Source: Firmicutes bacterium CAG:238
Lineage (GTDB): Bacteria > Bacillota > Clostridia > Peptostreptococcales > Anaerovoracaceae
NCBI GenBank assembly: GCA_000435615.1
Contig: FR882009.1
Location: 10,059 to 24,314, forward strand
Reading direction: 5' to 3'
Length of the DNA: 14,256 bases
Below, in pieces: positions 1-5,405 of the stretch. The notes under the pieces were generated by a model that worked only from the letters and a program-made list of their open reading frames with translations, ran no database searches and had not been told where the DNA came from. Position numbers and translations under genes: made by a program. Position 1 is the first letter of the stretch, and the number at the start of each line of letters is the position of its first letter.

Positions 1-1
1 C

Positions 2-136
2 GGAAGAGCGAAGGATTATACTTCGCTGCTGGAAGAACGAAGGCATGCGGATGAACTTGCAGGAACATTGGATTGTCAGCTATGGCAAGGTGTGAAGCGT
101 CTTCAGCTGATGGTTTCGTGGATGGATGAGCGGTAA
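2..136 (+). CDS. C-terminal fragment of an unidentified protein (5' end outside window)
   Basis: A reading frame is open from the first bases of the window to a TAA at 134-136, giving the last 44 residues of a protein whose start lies upstream. The tail is charged and looks alpha-helical (motifs SLLEERRHADELA and QLWQGVKRLQL), with two tryptophans near the end. I do not recognise the family from so short a piece, so no function is given. The TAA is followed by about 115 bp before the next gene, which has its own strong promoter, so the two genes need not be co-transcribed. The coding call rests only on the frame staying open to the window edge; over 132 bp this could also be chance. Confidence 0.5.
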   Translation, partial: GRAKDYTSLLEERRHADELAGTLDCQLWQGVKRLQLMVSWMDER

Positions 137-178
137 GAGACTGCCGGCCGGGCAGCACACAAATGGCGATTGAAGACC

Positions 179-194
179 TCAAATTTCAATTTGA
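179..194. repeat. 16-bp inverted repeat overlapping the yerC-like gene's -35 box
   Basis: TCAAATT and AATTTGA form 7-bp perfect arms around a 2-bp centre. The right arm covers the first four bases of the -35 hexamer (191-196). A dyad in this place could be an operator for a repressor, possibly the TrpR-like product itself, but AT-rich dyads of this size also arise by chance. The regulatory role is inference. Confidence 0.35.
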
Positions 195-219
195 CTATTG
201 ATGTTTTTAATGATATAAT
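191..219 (+). promoter_or_regulatory. Near-consensus sigma-A promoter for the YerC-type gene
   Basis: The -35 box is TTGACT (191-196) and the -10 box is TATAAT (214-219), separated by exactly 17 bp. The -10 is also preceded by TGA, an extended -10 element. Transcription would begin near 226, leaving a leader of about 26 nt that contains the GGAAGGAGAG ribosome binding site at 237-246. It is the closest match to consensus in the window, so the gene is probably well transcribed unless repressed. Confidence 0.8.
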
Positions 220-251
220 TTTCACTAGCAAGGATTGGAAGGAGAGTTCTT

Positions 252-560
252 ATGGCATACGAATCAAAATTCAAAAGAGCTGACATTGATGAATTGTTCG
301 AAGCAGTGCTTACCCTTGAGGACAGCGAAGACTGCTACCGCTTTTTCGAAGATATTTGCACAATCAACGAAATCCATGCAATTGCACAGAGACTCCAAGT
401 TGCCAAGCTGCTCTCCGAGAAGAAAACATATAACGAAATTGAGAGCATGACCAGTGCGTCAACGGCGACGATCAGCAGAATCAATAAATGTTTGATGTAC
501 GGTGCGGACGGATATAAGAGAGTGCTCGCAAGACTAAAGGAAAAGAATAGACAATTCTAG
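252..560 (+). CDS. YerC/YecD-family TrpR-related DNA-binding protein
   Basis: A 102-residue protein of the YerC/YecD family, small all-helical cytoplasmic proteins related to the tryptophan repressor TrpR. Residues about 11-50 form the helical dimerisation part, and about 58-81 (TYNEIESMTSASTATISRIN) match the helix-turn-helix, where the A-S-TATISR segment is the recognition helix. The start is fixed by a strong SD (GGAAGGAGAG) 5-6 nt upstream of the ATG. The gene is monocistronic by appearance: own promoter upstream and a hairpin terminator directly after the TAG. In Bacillus subtilis the relative yerC lies near pcrA and ligA; those genes are not seen here. The ligand and target genes are unknown. 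Family assignment is firm; regulatory role is by homology. Confidence 0.9.
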   Translation: MAYESKFKRADIDELFEAVLTLEDSEDCYRFFEDICTINEIHAIAQRLQVAKLLSEKKTYNEIESMTSASTATISRINKCLMYGADGYKRVLARLKEKNRQF

Positions 561-562
561 AG

Positions 563-592
563 AGGACGCCCGCCGGGCGTTCTGTTCTTTTA
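563..592 (+). terminator. Rho-independent terminator after the YerC-type gene
   Basis: AGGACGCCC (563-571) pairs with GGGCGTTCT (575-583) through nine base pairs including one G-U, around a 3-nt loop, and is followed by a T-rich stretch (584-591). It begins 3 nt after the stop codon and separates this gene from the phosphopantetheinyl transferase, 19 nt downstream. Confidence 0.8.
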
Positions 593-610
593 GATAAGGG
601 GTGAGACAAA

Positions 611-1159
611 ATGAAATACGGAATTTACATCTACGAAGGAAATATGGATTCGCCGGAATTCAGGGAAAGACTGATTCTCGATGCGGCGTGCGCATACTGT
701 ATGTCGCACGAAATCGACTGCAGCGGCATGGAACTTGTCCGCACGGAAAAAGGCAAGCCGTACATCTACGGTACCGGAAGAGATGTTTACTGCAATGTTT
801 CTCACAGCGAAAACATGTGGATCTGCATTGTGGGAGAGGCTGAGTGCGGAATCGATCTTCAAGTGGTCAAGGACTGTAAGTATGAGCAGATCAGCAGGCG
901 TTACTTTACGCAGGATGAGCAGAATTATATTCGCAAATACGGAATCTCCGGATTTTTCAGACTTTGGGTAAGAAGAGAAGCTTTTGGGAAATATACAGGT
1001 GACGGCTTCTACGGCGAAAAACCGGCTTTTGTCGATGCGGAGGGCAGGCTGATTGATTCCGTATGGGACGGATTCCTCAAGGATCTGCCGATTGCGGACG
1101 ATATTATCTGCACTTACTGCACCGGCGGGGAGGATGACGACATTGAAATCTGCTTATGA
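611..1159 (+). CDS. Sfp-type 4'-phosphopantetheinyl transferase
   Basis: A 182-residue enzyme expected to move the 4'-phosphopantetheine arm of coenzyme A onto a conserved serine of an acyl or peptidyl carrier protein (EC 2.7.8.7). The three family motifs are present in order: NVSHSE (62-67), GIDLQ (80-84) with the metal-binding Asp82, and WVRREAFGK (119-127) with Glu123 and Lys127. Two positions differ from Bacillus Sfp: the glutamate of GIDIE is Gln84, and the first lysine of WxxKE is Arg122. At 182 residues it is shorter than typical Sfp enzymes (about 220-240). The ATG follows an AAGGGGTGAG ribosome site. No carrier protein, polyketide or non-ribosomal peptide gene lies nearby, so it may serve as the general fatty-acid carrier-protein activator. 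The recX frame starts inside its 3' end. Confidence 0.85.
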   Translation: MKYGIYIYEGNMDSPEFRERLILDAACAYCMSHEIDCSGMELVRTEKGKPYIYGTGRDVYCNVSHSENMWICIVGEAECGIDLQVVKDCKYEQISRRYFTQDEQNYIRKYGISGFFRLWVRREAFGKYTGDGFYGEKPAFVDAEGRLIDSVWDGFLKDLPIADDIICTYCTGGEDDDIEICL

Positions 1160-1622
1160 TGCGGCATGCGGCAGACTCGCCTGCCGAATGCGGACGGAGA
1201 AAGAAATACGGGATTTTCTGGAGACCGCGGGATACGAGACCGGCGAAATTGCGGAGGCAGTCTCAGACCTCAAAAATTTCGGCTATATAGACGATGCGAG
1301 ATTTTGTGAGGAATATTTCCGGTACGCAAAGCAGAAAGCAAAGGCAGACGCAAGGATTATCAGGGAGCTTTCGCAGAAAGGCATTACAGCGGAGTTTGCA
1401 CGCAATGTAATTGAAGATGTGCGGGTCGATGCCGAAGTGGAATTCGAGGATGACGAAACCTCCGCTATGAAAACAGCTGCACAGATGCTGAGAAATTTGA
1501 CGGAGGACGGAAAGAAAGCAGACGAAAAGTTTTTTGCAAAGGTGGGCAGGAGACTTTTTCAGCTTGGATTTGATTCGTCCTTGATTTACGGCGTGATTGG
1601 AAATCTCAGGAGGAAACAATGA
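1134..1622 (+). CDS. recX: Regulatory protein RecX
   Basis: A 162-residue RecX, which binds RecA filaments and modulates recombination and the SOS response. The signature region SAYDAACGRLACRMRTEKEI (6-25) and the NFGYIDDARFCEEYFR segment (48-63) match the first tandem three-helix repeat, and further helical repeats follow to the C terminus. Start choice: the ATG at 1134 directly abuts the GGGGAGG ribosome site (1127-1133), while an in-frame TTG at 1143 has a normal 9-nt spacing, so TTG may be the real start. An in-frame ATG at 1053 is upstream of family homology and inside the preceding gene. The 5' end overlaps the transferase by 26 bp and the stop overlaps the tcdA start as ATGA, indicating translational coupling. 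recA itself is not in the window. An acidic insert (EVEFEDDETS, 101-110) separates the repeats. Confidence 0.85.
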   Translation: MTTLKSAYDAACGRLACRMRTEKEIRDFLETAGYETGEIAEAVSDLKNFGYIDDARFCEEYFRYAKQKAKADARIIRELSQKGITAEFARNVIEDVRVDAEVEFEDDETSAMKTAAQMLRNLTEDGKKADEKFFAKVGRRLFQLGFDSSLIYGVIGNLRRKQ

Positions 1623-2332
1623 TTCAGACAAATACAAAGGATGCGGCACCCGACCGCTTCCAAAGGACGAGAATGCTCATAGGTGATGAGGCCGTGCAGG
1701 CGCTCGGAAGGGCAAAAGTTCTCGTTTTCGGTGTCGGCGGTGTCGGCGGCTATGTGTGTGACGCGCTTGCAAGAGCCGGAGTCGGCAGAATCGATGTGGT
1801 GGATAAGGATGTGGTGGACATCACCAATATCAACCGCCAGATTATCGCAACCACCGATACAATCGGCATGCCGAAGGTGGATGTGTGCAGGGCGAGACTG
1901 CAGGCAATTAATCCCGCTGTTGAATGCGAAGCGAGGAAGTGCTTCTACCTTCCGGAGACTTCAGACAGTTTTGATTTCAAAAAATACGATTATATTGTGG
2001 ACGCTGTTGACAATGTTACGGCCAAGATTGATATCATCTGCAAAGCGAAGGAGGCAGAAACTCCCGTGATTTCCTCCATGGGAACCGGAAATAAGCTGGA
2101 CCCGACCGCTTTTCGCATTGCGGACATCGAAAAGACAAAGGTATGCCCTCTTGCAAAGGTCGTAAGAAAGGAACTCAGGAATCGCGGCGTGCGCGGAGTG
2201 AAGGTGGTTTATTCGGAGGAAGAGCCGCTTAAGAGCGGAAACAGAACGCCGGCAAGCATAAGCTTCGTGCCTTCTTGTGCAGGGCTTATCATCGCCGGCG
2301 AGGTAATCAAGGATCTCATTAAAAAAATTTAA
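1619..2332 (+). CDS. tcdA: tRNA threonylcarbamoyladenosine dehydratase (ThiF/MoeB-fold, TcdA/CsdL)
   Basis: A 237-residue E1-like ATP-dependent enzyme that converts tRNA position-37 N6-threonylcarbamoyladenosine to its cyclic form. It has the nucleotide-binding GVGGVGG loop (38-44) of the ThiF fold, the DITNINRQ motif (67-74), and the TcdA-specific run ISSMGTGNKLDPT followed by KTKVCPLAKVVRKELR, and ends with SFVPSCAGLIIAGEVI. Length and motif order match TcdA rather than MoeB or ThiF, which have zinc-binding cysteine pairs that are absent here. The ATG at 1619 overlaps the recX stop (ATGA) and is served by CAGGAGG at 1606-1612. The last 14 bp overlap the 3' end of the convergent LOG-family gene. 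Confidence 0.92.
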   Translation: MIQTNTKDAAPDRFQRTRMLIGDEAVQALGRAKVLVFGVGGVGGYVCDALARAGVGRIDVVDKDVVDITNINRQIIATTDTIGMPKVDVCRARLQAINPAVECEARKCFYLPETSDSFDFKKYDYIVDAVDNVTAKIDIICKAKEAETPVISSMGTGNKLDPTAFRIADIEKTKVCPLAKVVRKELRNRGVRGVKVVYSEEEPLKSGNRTPASISFVPSCAGLIIAGEVIKDLIKKI

Positions 2333-2894
2333 GATCGGACAAATCGAGAGGAGCCTTGTGCTCCTCTTCCAGATAGGTGAGGAGTTTTTCGGAGTCATCG
2401 AACACGCCGCAGATGGTAAGACATGCGCTCCGCATGAAGCCTTCGCGTGCGGTCTTTTCGAGAAGCTCGGAAATCGGGTTGAAGTAGCCGTTGACATTAA
2501 AAAGCCCAATCGGTTTGTTGAGCCGGTTCAGCTGCTTGAGCGTCAGCACCTGAAAGAATTCTTCATAGGTGCCGATTCCTCCGGGAACCACCAGAAAGGC
2601 ATCTGCCATATCTTCCATAATCTGCTTGCGCTCGGCCATGGTATCCGTGAAGATGAATTCCTCACAATTTTCGTACAGGATGCCCGGATGCTTGAAAAAT
2701 TCAGGGGCAACGCCTGTGATGCTGCCGCCGCATGCGGACATTCCTCTGGCTGCCGCGCCCATCAGACCGTTTGCGCCACCGCCGTAAACCATGCTGTGTC
2801 CGCGCCTTGCCATCTGACTGCCGAGTTCTTCGACAGCTTCTATATAACTTTGATCGATATCGGGGCTGCTGGCTCCGTAAAGACAAATTATCAT
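2319..2894 (-). CDS. LOG-family (TIGR00730) nucleoside 5'-monophosphate phosphoribohydrolase
   Basis: A 191-residue Rossmann-fold protein of the lysine-decarboxylase-like/LOG family. Family members hydrolyse N6-modified AMP (cytokinin ribotide in plants) or other nucleoside monophosphates to base plus ribose 5-phosphate; many were mis-named lysine decarboxylases. The N terminus (MIICLYGASSPD) begins with the first beta strand, and YGGGANGLMGA and the hallmark VPGGIGTYEEFF hold the nucleotide and active-site residues, with MAERKQIM upstream. The start at 2894 has GGAGG 7 nt upstream; a further in-frame ATG at 2918 is rejected because it precedes that ribosome site. The physiological substrate here is unknown. 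It converges on and overlaps tcdA, and diverges from an unidentified membrane-anchored protein with interlocked promoters. Confidence 0.9.
   Translation of the reverse strand: MIICLYGASSPDIDQSYIEAVEELGSQMARRGHSMVYGGGANGLMGAAARGMSACGGSITGVAPEFFKHPGILYENCEEFIFTDTMAERKQIMEDMADAFLVVPGGIGTYEEFFQVLTLKQLNRLNKPIGLFNVNGYFNPISELLEKTAREGFMRSACLTICGVFDDSEKLLTYLEEEHKAPLDLSDLKFF
2347..2367. other. Perfect 8-bp hairpin within the LOG-gene 3' end, 14 nt past the tcdA stop
   Basis: AGAGGAGC (2347-2354) and GCTCCTCT (2360-2367) are exact inverted repeats with a 5-nt loop. It lies just downstream of the tcdA stop but inside the opposite-strand coding region. No T tract follows on the plus strand, so it is not a standard terminator. 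It may still slow or end transcription at a convergent junction that has no other terminator. Confidence 0.35.
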
Positions 2895-2921
2895 GCATAC
2901 ACCTCCATGTGGAAACAATAC

Positions 2922-2930
2922 TGATACAAT
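2922..2930 (+). promoter_or_regulatory. Putative extended -10 promoter for the membrane-anchored protein gene
   Basis: TGATACAAT provides TGn plus a TACAAT -10 (2925-2930). No recognisable -35 lies 17 bp upstream, which is acceptable for an extended -10 promoter. Transcription would start near 2937 and give a leader of about 20 nt before the ATG at 2957. The last two bases overlap the -10 of the opposing LOG promoter. Confidence 0.45.
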
Positions 2931-2957
2931 TATATTGGAAAAGAGCGGAAATTACAA
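2929..2957 (-). promoter_or_regulatory. Putative promoter of the LOG-family gene
   Basis: Read on the minus strand, TTGTAA (2957-2952) and a perfect TATAAT (2934-2929) are spaced by 17 bp. Transcription would start near 2922, with a leader of about 28 nt carrying the GGAGG site. The -35 box touches the start codon of the divergent gene. Confidence 0.5.
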
Positions 2958-3760
2958 TGAAAATAAACGAAAAAAAGAGCAAAACCCGAGCATTTTCGGC
3001 GAAGAAAAAACTCATCTGCATCCTCTTGTGTGCGGTGATTTTGTTTGTGCTTTCGCCTTTTTCGGATTTCGTGCTGAGCCTTGGAGTGATGTCCGTGTAC
3101 AGCGGCATACACGAGCGTGACAGCCTGCTTGCAAAGCACGGAGTGACTCTTGACATGCCGTCGGGTGAGGGCTGGTATCCTTTTGTTATGACCTTCAACC
3201 CGAACGAAAAACTGACGATTCTGTATAATTTTCCGGAGTTCGACTTCCGATTAGGAAAGGGCTGCAGTAGGCTCTACGACCTGGCATCGCCTTATTATTC
3301 TGCTTTTTACGGTGCGTATGTGCTTGAAGGGAACCGGGTGAGTCCCGAAACGGCGGGAGCTGTTGCCAAGTACGATTTCCAGCAGCTGGTTCTCAGCGAC
3401 TTCGGAATCAAAAGGAGCGAGATGGTATTCGACTGGGAGGAAACGGAGCCGCCGCATGCGGAGTGTCTTCTTGGAGAAGACGGCTGGACAGCGTATAATG
3501 CAAAGCTTACGGTAAACGGTACCGCACATGAGCCCAACGGCTTCAAGCGCTCGTACTTGCAATACGGAACGCCTAAATACGATTTGACAGGCATACAAAA
3601 ACCCTTCGAGCCGCTGGAGCAGAAGGGCCGTGTTTATGCCAAATATTTTGAAGAGGCGGATATCAGTATTTTCTTTTATGTCATCGCACTCGATGATGCG
3701 ATCATAGAAACATGCGACGAAAAAATTCTCAGGCAGAGCCGGCTCGGGACAGGCTCCTGA
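2957..3760 (+). CDS. Unrecognised membrane-anchored (or secreted) protein, 267 aa
   Basis: A 267-residue protein I cannot assign to a family. Residues 1-18 are rich in lysine and arginine, followed by a hydrophobic segment at about 19-46 (motif LICILLCAVILFVL), typical of an N-terminal membrane anchor or uncleaved signal with the rest outside the cell. The outer part (about 47-267) is soluble and rich in aromatic residues, with YPFVMTFNPNEKLTILYNFP and DLASPYYSAFYGAYVL stretches and three cysteines (103, 170, 253). No catalytic motif is obvious. The ATG at 2957 is chosen because it directly precedes the basic-hydrophobic leader; its ribosome site (GAGCGGA) is weak. Longer in-frame starts upstream would run through the divergent LOG gene and its promoter. 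It is a single-gene unit ending 16 bp from the convergent next gene. Confidence 0.7.
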   Translation: MKINEKKSKTRAFSAKKKLICILLCAVILFVLSPFSDFVLSLGVMSVYSGIHERDSLLAKHGVTLDMPSGEGWYPFVMTFNPNEKLTILYNFPEFDFRLGKGCSRLYDLASPYYSAFYGAYVLEGNRVSPETAGAVAKYDFQQLVLSDFGIKRSEMVFDWEETEPPHAECLLGEDGWTAYNAKLTVNGTAHEPNGFKRSYLQYGTPKYDLTGIQKPFEPLEQKGRVYAKYFEEADISIFFYVIALDDAIIETCDEKILRQSRLGTGS

Positions 3761-3776
3761 CCGCCTGCCGGATGAA

Positions 3777-4211
3777 CTAAAGATAAGCTCTCAGCCCTTC
3801 TGCAAGGCCTGCCTCGCATGCGATAAGCTGCTTTGCGATATTCTTGGACTCTTCGTCGGCAGCCTCGTATTTGTTAAGGTAGCGGCTCAGCGATTTGACT
3901 CCCATGTTGCAGCCGTCGGTAATGAGGTCAGCGATAGTGTTGTCACCTGCGTCGACCGCCATCATGACATTGGTTTTGATCCACGACATGCTTTTGGCAA
4001 GCGGGTTGGGATCCTTGCCCTCATCGCCGTAGCGGTTTAAGAGCCGATGTGTCTCGGAACCCAGACGTTTGTGTTCATCCATAGTTTCCCGGAGCATTTT
4101 TATGAGCATTCGGTCTGTGGTTTCGTCAAGAATTTCGTCAATGGAGTCCACGCCCATTTTTATCCCCGCATTGCATTCCCGCAAAAGTTTGATGGTATCT
4201 TCTTGAATCAT
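3777..4211 (-). CDS. Small all-helical protein, possibly ferritin-like four-helix bundle
   Basis: A 144-residue protein with no signal or membrane segment. It reads as four long amphipathic helices (about 4-30, 33-60, 70-102, 104-143), a ferritin-like bundle layout. Candidate metal-binding or polar core residues are Glu12, Glu46-His47, Glu53 with His55, Asp87, Asp99 and Glu133, but the classic paired ExxH motifs are not intact, so metal binding is uncertain. Similar proteins are usually annotated as hypothetical. The start at 4211 is preferred: GAGGGGAG lies about 10 nt upstream, whereas an in-frame ATG at 4268 sits immediately after a TATAAT promoter box and has no ribosome site. It is monocistronic, converging on the membrane-anchored gene with only 16 bp between stops and no visible terminator. 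Confidence 0.75.
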   Translation of the reverse strand: MIQEDTIKLLRECNAGIKMGVDSIDEILDETTDRMLIKMLRETMDEHKRLGSETHRLLNRYGDEGKDPNPLAKSMSWIKTNVMMAVDAGDNTIADLITDGCNMGVKSLSRYLNKYEAADEESKNIAKQLIACEAGLAEGLRAYL

Positions 4212-4268
4212 TTCTTTGATTCTCCCCTCGTTTGATTTAGATATGGAGTAGTTTGTGCATTTTTTCAA

Positions 4269-4274
4269 ATTATA
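4269..4274 (-). promoter_or_regulatory. -10 box (TATAAT) of the small helical protein gene
   Basis: A perfect TATAAT on the minus strand. The -35 position (4297-4292) is poor. Initiation near 4262 would give a leader of about 50 nt and rules out the longer start at 4268. Confidence 0.45.
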
Positions 4275-4297
4275 AACCGGATTTTTGGAAAAGCCTG

Positions 4298-4326
4298 TTG
4301 CAGACTTTGCCGGTGCGTATTAGAAT
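4298..4326 (+). promoter_or_regulatory. Putative promoter of the small membrane protein / AlkD-like gene pair
   Basis: TTGCAG (4298-4303) and TAGAAT (4321-4326) are spaced by 17 bp, about 35 bp before the ATG at 4362. The -35 is weak (3 of 6). It stands back to back with the divergent promoter of the helical protein gene. Confidence 0.45.
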
Positions 4327-4361
4327 AGAAACGATAATAAGAAAAAGAGAAGGAGACTGAA

Positions 4362-4643
4362 ATGCAGCAATATTTATATGCCGCAGCACCGTTTGCGGCC
4401 GTTATCGCATACTTGATTATTTTCTTTTTGGATAAGCAGAAAAGAGACGAGAGAAAAGAGCAGAGAAAATACGGAAAGAAGCCGCAGGGCCGTGTTTCGT
4501 ATCTGACCGAAGGTGCAACCGCCGGAATGCTTGTGGGAATCGTCCTTTCCTCCATGAAACTTGTGAACTCTGCACTTGCTCTTTGGGCGGGACTTGTTTT
4601 GGGAGCCGTGATAGGTGCGATCATAACCAAGAAAGAGGACTGA
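4362..4643 (+). CDS. Small integral membrane protein, 93 aa, unrecognised
   Basis: A 93-residue protein. Residues about 5-23 form a first membrane helix, then a strongly basic cytoplasmic stretch (DKQKRDERKEQRKYGKKPQG, 24-43), then a glycine- and alanine-rich hydrophobic part (51-88) that can form two short helices with small-residue packing motifs (GATAGMLVGI, AGLVLGAVIGAII). It ends in KKED. I do not recognise the family. The start is well supported by AAGGAG 6-7 nt upstream. Its stop is 1 nt from the ATG of the AlkD-like gene, so the two are co-translated, although a functional link between a membrane protein and a DNA repair enzyme is not apparent. Confidence 0.75.
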   Translation: MQQYLYAAAPFAAVIAYLIIFFLDKQKRDERKEQRKYGKKPQGRVSYLTEGATAGMLVGIVLSSMKLVNSALALWAGLVLGAVIGAIITKKED

Positions 4644-4644
4644 T

Positions 4645-5346
4645 ATGAGTGCAGCAGATAAGCATATCAAAGAAATCAGACAAGGTCTCTTCGCGCTGAA
4701 AGACGAAAAGTATAAGGAATTTCAAAAAAAACTGATTCCCACGGTTGACGAAAACACGGTAATTGGAGTCCGCACGCCTGTGCTACGCAAATACGCGAAG
4801 GATGTTTCAGGGACACCGGGGGCGGTAATTTTCATGCAGACGCTTCCGCACGAGTATTATGAGGAAAACAACCTGCACGGGATGCTCATAGAAACGATGA
4901 AGGACTATGACGAATGCATCGCATATCTTGATGAATTCCTGCCTTATGTCGATAACTGGGCAACCTGCGACCTCATAAGCCCGAGAGTGTTCAAAAAACA
5001 CAAGGACGAGCTTCTTGTCAAAATCAAGGAATGGATGGCATCGGACAGGGTTTACACAATCCGCTTCGGCATGGAAATGCTGATGACGCATTTTCTTGAC
5101 GAGGATTTCAAGCCGGAATATCTCGGCATGGCGGCGGATGTGCACTCGGAAGAATACTATGTAAACATGATGATTGCGTGGTTTTTCGCAACAGCGCTTG
5201 CGAAGCAGTACGAGGCGAGTCTGCCGTACATAGAGAACCACTGCATGGATCGGTGGACGCACAACAAGACCATCCAAAAGGCAATCGAAAGCTATCGCAT
5301 AACCGATGAGCAGAAACGATATTTGAAAAGCCTGAAAATCAAATAA
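4645..5346 (+). CDS. AlkD-like DNA alkylation repair protein (HEAT-repeat glycosylase)
   Basis: A 233-residue cytoplasmic member of the DNA alkylation repair family, built of HEAT-like helical repeats. The founding Bacillus cereus AlkD removes 3-methyladenine and 7-methylguanine without flipping the base into a pocket. The residues equivalent to AlkD Trp109, Asp113 and Arg148 appear as Trp105 and Asp109 in VDNWATCDL and Arg140 in TIRFGMEML. The N-terminal IGVRTPVLRKYAK (40-52) and the C-terminal DRWTHNKTIQKAIES are also typical. The length is normal for the family. It follows the small membrane protein by 1 nt with AAAGAGG as ribosome site, and is closed by a bidirectional terminator. Confidence 0.88.
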   Translation: MSAADKHIKEIRQGLFALKDEKYKEFQKKLIPTVDENTVIGVRTPVLRKYAKDVSGTPGAVIFMQTLPHEYYEENNLHGMLIETMKDYDECIAYLDEFLPYVDNWATCDLISPRVFKKHKDELLVKIKEWMASDRVYTIRFGMEMLMTHFLDEDFKPEYLGMAADVHSEEYYVNMMIAWFFATALAKQYEASLPYIENHCMDRWTHNKTIQKAIESYRITDEQKRYLKSLKIK

Positions 5347-5356
5347 AAAGTGATAC

Positions 5357-5403
5357 TAAAAAAACTGCCGCATCCGCTTCACGCCGGTGCAGGCAGTCTT
5401 TTT
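5357..5403. terminator. Bidirectional terminator between the AlkD-like and hydroxyacid dehydrogenase genes
   Basis: ACTGCC (5364-5369) pairs with GGCAGT (5392-5397), extended inward by GCA-CCG pairing with one bulged T. An A tract (5358-5364) on the left and a T tract (5399-5403) on the right allow it to end transcription from both convergent genes. Confidence 0.8.
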
Positions 5404-5405
5404 GT

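Noticed and set aside
141..155. GC-rich hairpin CTGCC-GGCAG after the first partial gene, considered as a terminator
   Set aside because: Only five base pairs and no T tract follows; not enough for a terminator call.
2358..2924. 188-codon open frame on the plus strand opposite the LOG gene
   Set aside because: Fully antisense to a protein with intact LOG motifs, with no initiation signals.
2732..2956. 75-residue N-terminal extension of the membrane-anchored protein
   Set aside because: Would run through the divergent gene and its promoter; the downstream ATG directly precedes a proper basic-hydrophobic leader.
2724..3462. 15-bp exact direct repeat (GCCGCCGCATGCGGA at 2724-2738 and 3448-3462)
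   Set aside because: Both copies lie inside coding sequence in different genes and strands, encode unrelated residues, and no further copies or flanking similarity are seen; likely chance in GC-rich codons.
3725..3776. Possible terminator between the convergent membrane-anchored and helical protein genes
   Set aside because: Short complementary segments (GGCAG and CTGCC) exist, but there is no clean stem and no T or A tract on either side.
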